The notes under the pieces were generated by a model. That model made no database searches. It was not told the origin of the DNA and saw only the letters and a list, made by a program, of their open reading frames with translations. Positions 58,731 through 64,000 of a stretch of 64,000 nt of DNA are shown one piece after another. This DNA is from Euryodendron excelsum. Its lineage: Eukaryota; Streptophyta; Magnoliopsida; Ericales; Pentaphylacaceae. The position numbers and the translations under genes were made by a program. Where the stretch lies: positions 32,980,001 to 33,044,000 of the forward strand of contig CM065387.1 of assembly GCA_033060915.1 (NCBI GenBank), given 5' to 3'. Within the stretch, counting starts at the first letter, position 1; every line of letters begins with the position of its first letter.

Positions 58731-58747
58731 CCCCAGCGGAGTCGCCA
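58731..58747 (-). other. Primer-binding site of element I
   Basis: The minus strand reads TGGCGACTCCGCTGGGG, three bases inside the LTR end at 58751. It is the same type as in element A. Confidence 0.85.
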
Positions 58748-58750
58748 AGC

Positions 58751-61700
58751 TGTCGCGCCCCGGTTTCCGCCGTATGGTCCTTGTGAGGGGCCCCCAAGGG
58801 GAAAGGACTCGGTGCTCTCTTTTAGAACTCGCCCTCTTAGAAGGGAGGGTGCGATGGGGTTTGAATTTTAAAATGGAATTGATTAGTGTTTTTTGAAAAG
58901 GTCTTTGGAGTTACCACTTAACATATTTAATAATGCGCTACGTCATCTATACTAATTAAAATCCGAGGGTTAAACTTAGATTTTGAAAAGTGTTTTTGAA
59001 AAATGTCCTCATGAGAAGGTTTTAGAAGGTCCCTTGACAACCCTAAAAATGTTTTAAAGCCCTTTTAAAAATTGACTTCGATTTTGGTCTTTGAAATAAA
59101 AATTCTTAGGTCTGGGGGTTAGTTACGTGCAGGGAAGATGTCCTAAGACTATCACCTAACCCCGCCCCTATATATGTATTCACCTTTTACTCACCTAATT
59201 ACGACTTACCGGTTACCTATGTTTAATGCTATCCACTTAGCAAGCATTTATAAACAAAGTTTGAAAAAGAATTTGAAAGATGGAATTGAGTTTCAAAAAT
59301 GGTTATGACCGCACCTCATAAATGGTTGCCTACGTACCTCCTTAGAGAGGATCAGGTCAGTCGTAGTTCGGACAAAAGTCCGGTTGAAAGAGTTGAAATT
59401 TTGAAATGAGTTTCTATTCCTAGAAAGTTTCCATTTTCAAAAAGTTTCCTTTTCAGGAAAGTTTGAGTTTGAAAATGTTTCCTTTTCAGGAAAGTTTGAC
59501 TTTGAAAGATTTTGAAAATCTCTGCAAGATTGGACTTTAATAATGTTTTCTTTTCAGGAAGATTTGATTTAATTGTGAAATGTTTCCTTTTTAGGAAGAT
59601 TTTATTTGATTTGAAAAGATTGAGATATAACTTGAAGAGATTTGATTTAATTTGAAAAGATTAGATTTGAGAATGTTGAAAAAATTTTATTTCCTTTTTG
59701 GAAAATATTTGTTTCCTTTTTGAGAAAGATTTGATTTATTTCTTTTTGAAAAGATTTGGAAGATTTGAAAGGGTTTGAAAAGATTTTGAAAATCTCTGGA
59801 AGATTTAGAGAGGTTTTATTTTCTTTTTGAAAAAGATTTGATTTTCTTGAAAAAGGTAAGTTTGGATTGTTTCCACAAATGGGAGGAGTTGATTTACGGT
59901 TTAAATTTAGAAGGTTTGAAAAAGGAGTGATTAGAGGGATTTGAAATGGAATGTTTTATTTGATTGATTTTAAAAAGGAAAGTTTGAAAATAAAAGGTTT
60001 GATTGATTTGAAAATTGAGAATTTTGAGAGTTTAAAGAAGTTATGCTTTGGTTTGAAAAAGGAAGGTTTCTAAGTTAGCAAAAACATGATTTTCCTATGA
60101 GTGGACTTCTAGGGTTTAATAAATGCCAGTTTTGTAAATGATGAAAAAACCGAGTCTTTTGAAAACATATTTTAGGGCCCGAAACCCTAACTTGAATTTT
60201 AGACATCCAAATGAATATCGTAATTTGTCTAAAGCCATTTTAGCCATTAGAAGGCAAGAATCACTTTAGGCTCGTAACTTGAAAAACAACAAAGGCATGA
60301 GGCCCAAAATGTAGACCTTTTCGACTCATTTTGAATCTCACACATTTCTCGAAACAACCCTAATCATGAAAAGACTAAGATCATTTTGGAATCGTATTTT
60401 TGAAAAGAAACAAATGTAGGCTAACGGGAGCCATTTCAAGTGTTACGCTTTTCTAGGAAAACCCTAACCATGAAAGGGTTAGAATCAACCTAGAATTGTG
60501 GTTTTTAGAAAACAACTTTGAAAACGGTTTTTAGAGATAGGAATGACAAGAATGCAAATGCAAGTTGACAATAGTAACGGTATGAATTTTACAAGGCTAG
60601 GTATCACCATATTGCAAGAGGGCCCTAAGGCTATGTCGTGAAGCAAGTGAAAGTCAAGAAGAGAGTCCTGTTCGGTAGTCTCCTCTTGCTCACTCTCGAC
60701 ATGGACTTAGTGTCCTCTTATTCCAAGCATGCCCGAAATGGGGGGTATAGAGATAGAGGTTTAAAAATGAGATGAATCCAAGTGGGTTCGGAGGGAGAAG
60801 AGAGAGTGGCGGAGTACGGAAAGGTAAACTAGAGGTTACCTTATCTTGTTTCTTCTTTCTTTGATGGAGGCTCGGGCCTTGGACTTGGGAAGACTTCGGG
60901 AGTTTTCAGGCAGCAGGGCAGACCTTTGGTGGAGCTTGGAAGCTATGGCTTCGAAACTTCGAACTTGGACTCGGCCAGCGGGACTTCAAAAGAGAGAGAG
61001 AGGGCTCCGGGGGTTGTCTAGAATAGAGGGGTAGAATTTCTGGATATATTTTTTCAACCCAAATTAGTAACGGGGGAGGTCTGTATTTATAGTACAAAAG
61101 CAGGGCGGTTGTGCGCCACTCTGTATTTAAGGCGTGCGCCACTAAGAGTGGCGTAGACTCATTTATGGGGCCTGGAAAAAAGGCTGGATATAGGGCTTGT
61201 TGGGTGCTGGTTGATTTATAACCGCTTTTGATAGCCTGGGGGTTGGTGTGCGCTTCTAGAAGTGGCTCAAGGTTAAGAATTGGTCATACTTCACGCGAAG
61301 TGGAGCAGGGAGGTTCTGGTTCGAAAAGAAAAGTGTTGGACTATGGGGCCTGGCCAAAAATAGAAGGGCATACTCTGGAAAGTATCTTGGAGTTTGCTAG
61401 TTTGATTTCTAAAGCCAGTGCAGTTGAAAAGAGTGACCGGATGGTGATCACCTCATCCCGGGAGCTCCATGGTTGACCAATATTGACCGTGGTTGACTGG
61501 ATTGACCAGAGTTAATTGGAGTTGACTAGAGTTGACTGGAGTTAACTAAGGTTGACTAGGGGTTATTGGTTTGATACCCGAGCTAGTGTGGTTTCCTAAG
61601 GCATTTTGGATACCTAGGGGTTCAATGGTTATTTTGACCGGGGAACCTCCGGAAAGGACCGGGGTTAACTGGATGGCACTGGACATGTCGGACCGTCTAG

Positions 61701-61821
61701 GGATGGCCTTAGAAGGTGCTTTTACCATTTTGAGGACTTGGTACTTTCTTAAATAACGTGTCGAGCTCGCTAGGGCAAAATGGTTATTTTTCATTGGGAC
61801 GAACTAGTAGGCACTGGTGTT
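58751..61821 (-). mobile_element. 5' LTR of gypsy element I (outer part cut by LTR J)
   Basis: It begins on the plus strand with TGTCGCGCCCCGG next to the PBS and matches the 3' LTR block by block until GGCACTGGTGTT at 61821, where a plus-strand LTR start interrupts it. The missing outer part corresponds to about 670 bp of the 3' LTR (51640-52313), giving an inferred full LTR of about 3.75 kb. It retains the TATA box (61091-61084, minus) and dyads that the 3' LTR lacks. Confidence 0.83.
61084..61091 (-). promoter_or_regulatory. LTR I TATA box
   Basis: The minus strand reads TATAAATA, followed by CAGACCTCC. GTGCGCCACT / GGCGTGCGCCACT dyads lie just upstream in sense (61110-61155). Confidence 0.7.
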
Positions 61822-63367
61822 TGTAAGCACCCTATTTTTACCCGTTCGGTAATCTCTGGTCCGATCGGACTTGCATTCAAACTGACACAGACACATTCAA
61901 GTATAAACCAGTTTTCTAGACTTAATCTAGTCAATCAATCGCTTCACGGGCCCATTGGGCCCAACAGAGGCAAAATGACCAAAATGCCCTTGGGGCATTG
62001 CTCGGTTCAATTCTAGTTGGCACATCTTCCTAAGATGGTAAGTCCTTATTTCAATCTCAAATTTAGTTTCAATTCTAGTCTAAATCAATCAAACTCAATT
62101 AGGCACGTCTTTCGAGAAAGCTGATTATTCAGACAGTAAGTCTATCCAGTTCAAGACGTTTTTCAAGAAAACTCTTCAGAACGGTAAGTCCCTTCAAACG
62201 TGTCGACTGGGACTGAACCCAAGTCCTGAGATGGTAGAACGGTTCACTTCTGGCGCCTGCTAGCCTACCAATGTAGAATGTCTATTATCCAGTACGTCTT
62301 TTAAGAAAGTTGATCCCTCAGACGATAAGACTATCTAGCAGCTTCCCGAGATCAGGCAATCTCTAGAATGAACGCACACCGTCAAGGTGACAGAAACACT
62401 CGTAAACATCGCAACTGTTGGAGTGACGAAAATACTTGTAAATAGGTCGACATTGGGAGTTGCCAACAAAACCCCTATGTCACGAGTTCGAACACACGTC
62501 TTGGTTGTGACACGTTTATCAAAGGACGAGATACATTTGGAAATCAACTTGTCACACACTGTCAGAGTGACGGAAACACTTAAAACGCAAGTCAACACCC
62601 GTACTTGCTAGCCCACTCCGGTGAAAAATGACCAAATTGCCCCTTGGGCCTTTTTGGCATGCTTTTCGAGAAAGAACCTAAGTCCTCAAAACGATAAGTC
62701 CACCTTTCTAAGATTGTCTCAAAGGCAATCTGGCATGTCTGAATGCCTTCCAGTCGGTTCTAGATCAATTCCGAAACCATCCGGTCAAAATAACTATTTT
62801 GCCCCTAGGCATCCAATCGCTTCGGGGACCCACACTGGCTCTGGGTATCAAATCGGTAACCTCTTGAGGATGCTTCTAATAGTATTCCTGACCTTCCAAA
62901 ATATTTATGGATCATTCCGAGTCTATTCTAGCAAGTTCGGTGCAAAATGACTATTTTGTCCCCAGTGGGCTGATCGCCTCTTCCAACCGCACCCGTTTTG
63001 GGTATCAAATCAGAAATCTCTCAAAACATTCTCAATAGTGTTTCCAGCATTCAAGCCTTCTCACAGGTCACTCTGAGTTCATTTCGGTGTTTTCCCGGTC
63101 TAATTAACCGTTTTCCCCCTAGTGGGCTGGTTAACCTATTCAAGCATACTAGTACTGTTTTTTAAGTACGTTATCTTTGAGATGCTCATTCAAGGGTTCC
63201 GGTCCCTCCCCGGCCTTTCGGATCATTCTCAGACTTTCTGGAGTCACTCCTAGTGGAGCTAAGCTAAAATTTGCATGACAATCACTAGGAAAGGCCCTTA
63301 AATCTTTTGCTTTGTATCCCAAGGGTCGAAGATCTGTTTCTTACCTCCTTAAAAACTTTCAAAAGTG

Positions 63368-63475
63368 AGTGGCACCACTAGTAGTGGCGCCAAGCCAATA
63401 ATTGGCCTAACGCCACTCCTTGTGGCGCTAGTGTATTTTTTGCCTTGGTGCCACTACAACAGGCGCCAAGGTTTA
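63368..63475 (+). promoter_or_regulatory. GTGGCGCC dyad cassette upstream of the LTR J TATA box
   Basis: Within about 110 bp there are GTGGCACCACTAG, AGTGGCGCCAAG, ACGCCACTCCTTGTGGCGCT and TTGGTGCCACTACAACAGG followed by CGCCAAGG, i.e. repeated half-sites and full palindromes of (G)TGGCGCCA(C). The same kind of cluster precedes the TATA box in LTRs B, H and I, with diverged sequence in A. It is a candidate binding array for a transcription factor. Confidence 0.5.
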
Positions 63476-63485
63476 ATCAATTGCC

Positions 63486-63493
63486 TATAAATA
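63486..63493 (+). promoter_or_regulatory. LTR J TATA box
   Basis: TATAAATA preceded by TTGCC and followed by CAGAGCC. It has the same position relative to the dyad cassette and the downstream CCCTAATTTTGTCAAG-type leader as in LTR H. Confidence 0.72.
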
Positions 63494-64000
63494 CAGAGCC
63501 TTTTCCTGGGTAATTTGGGTTCGTAAACTCAAACCAAAAACTTTGTTTCTCTTAAAACAGAGCTCGAAGCCTCTACAAACCCTAATTTTGTCAAGCTTCT
63601 TCAAGCCCTAGCTTCCATACACTTAAACCTTAGCTTGTGCACACTCCATACACTCAAACACAAGCCTCCTAACAAGCCATTGAAGACTTCAAGTGCTGCA
63701 ACTTTTAAGCTCTCAAAGATTCAAGTAAACAAAGCAACTAAAGCAATCAAAGCAAAGAAGAGACAAGGTTGGTTTTCTATTTAGTTTATGCAATTTTCCC
63801 CTCTCTCTTCTTCCTCCTAACCCACTTGGGTTTTCTTTTATTTTAATCCCTATCTTTTGCCCCATCTTCTTGCATGCTTGAAACAAGGGATTCCCCAATT
63901 TATGCTGAGGAAGAACTATTGAAAGTCACCGTTTTGGGGACTTCCTCCTAATTCAACCTTAGACAGTGTGGATTCGGCCCCCTTGATTATGTGATGAGGC

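Larger units (their letters stand above)
61822..64000 (+). mobile_element. LTR J (Tat/Ogre-like, plus strand), runs off the window
   Basis: It starts TGTAAGCACCCTATTTTTAC, matching the sense starts of LTRs A and B, and is inserted in the 5' LTR of element I. It shows U3 modules at about 62625, 62785, 62942 and 63101, a dyad cassette at 63368-63475, a TATA box at 63486 and a U5 block CCTTGATTATGTGATGAGGC at the window end. Whether it is a solo LTR or a full element cannot be seen. The bases before it are GTGTT (61817-61821). Confidence 0.85.

Noticed and set aside
62335..62950. Frames of 74-109 codons in LTR J
   Set aside because: They fall in U3 modules that are non-coding in the other copies, and the equivalent frames are not preserved.

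Overview
The window reads as plant nuclear DNA, probably from a eudicot. It is AT-rich and has no operons. Coding traces are split by splice-like signals and broken by stops, and almost every recognisable coding stretch belongs to a plant transposable-element family: a Mutator-like element with a plant mobile domain, Ty1-copia, and Ty3-gypsy of the Tat/Ogre type. I see no rRNA gene, tRNA gene, CRISPR array or bacterial-style gene. The only convincing candidate for an ordinary host gene is a small ORF of 83 codons on the minus strand at 39.2-39.4 kb. A short neutral-invertase-like exon relic lies at 10.1 kb.

Layout. 1-871 is the edge of a satellite array with a 178-bp monomer. 974-6751 (minus) is a decayed Mutator-like element that carries a mudrA-type transposase and, downstream on the same strand, a plant mobile domain (PMD) gene. 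6.8-14.2 kb is low-copy-looking DNA with a 220-bp palindrome, the invertase-like relic and microsatellites. 14240-17700 is the 5' half of a Ty1-copia element (LTR, PBS, gag, start of protease). At about 17.7 kb it is joined to the interior of a minus-strand Tat/Ogre-like gypsy element, called A here (gag 20.0-21.2 kb, PBS 22.7 kb), whose giant 5' LTR runs from 22749 to 36624. Two insertions interrupt that LTR: a solo LTR of the same superfamily (B, 24802-29621, TSD AACTT), and a gypsy-type solo LTR (C, 31930-35598) that itself holds a copia-type solo LTR (D).

36.6-43.8 kb is the least repeat-dense stretch after 14 kb. It has a PB1-like transposon exon, the 83-codon ORF between two GA tracts, and a promoter-like region near 40.7 kb. 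At 43.8-46.0 kb a second gypsy lineage (E) shows an LTR end, a classic TGGCGCCG primer-binding site and a gag relic, with a solo LTR (G, TSD GCCAC) inside the gag. From 46050 to the end of the window everything is Tat/Ogre-like LTR material in both orientations: fragment F (minus), fragment H (plus), a two-LTR minus-strand element I (49230-61821) and a new plus-strand LTR J that starts at 61822 and runs off the end.

How the parts relate. The Tat/Ogre-like LTRs share one architecture. They start TGTAAGCACC and end near GGCGCAACA in the sense direction. Their U3 is built of roughly 160-bp modules. A GGCGCC/GTGGC dyad cassette lies just upstream of a TATAAATA box, and a long strand-asymmetric tract follows. 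Element I keeps both LTRs and the PBS and has an antisense reading frame next to its 3' LTR, but I found no gag-pol in it. Its 3' LTR has lost the segment that contains the promoter. I saw no clearly new functional system. The strongest leads are the transposase-PMD association, the antisense frame of element I, the conserved LTR promoter dyads and the layered insertion history.
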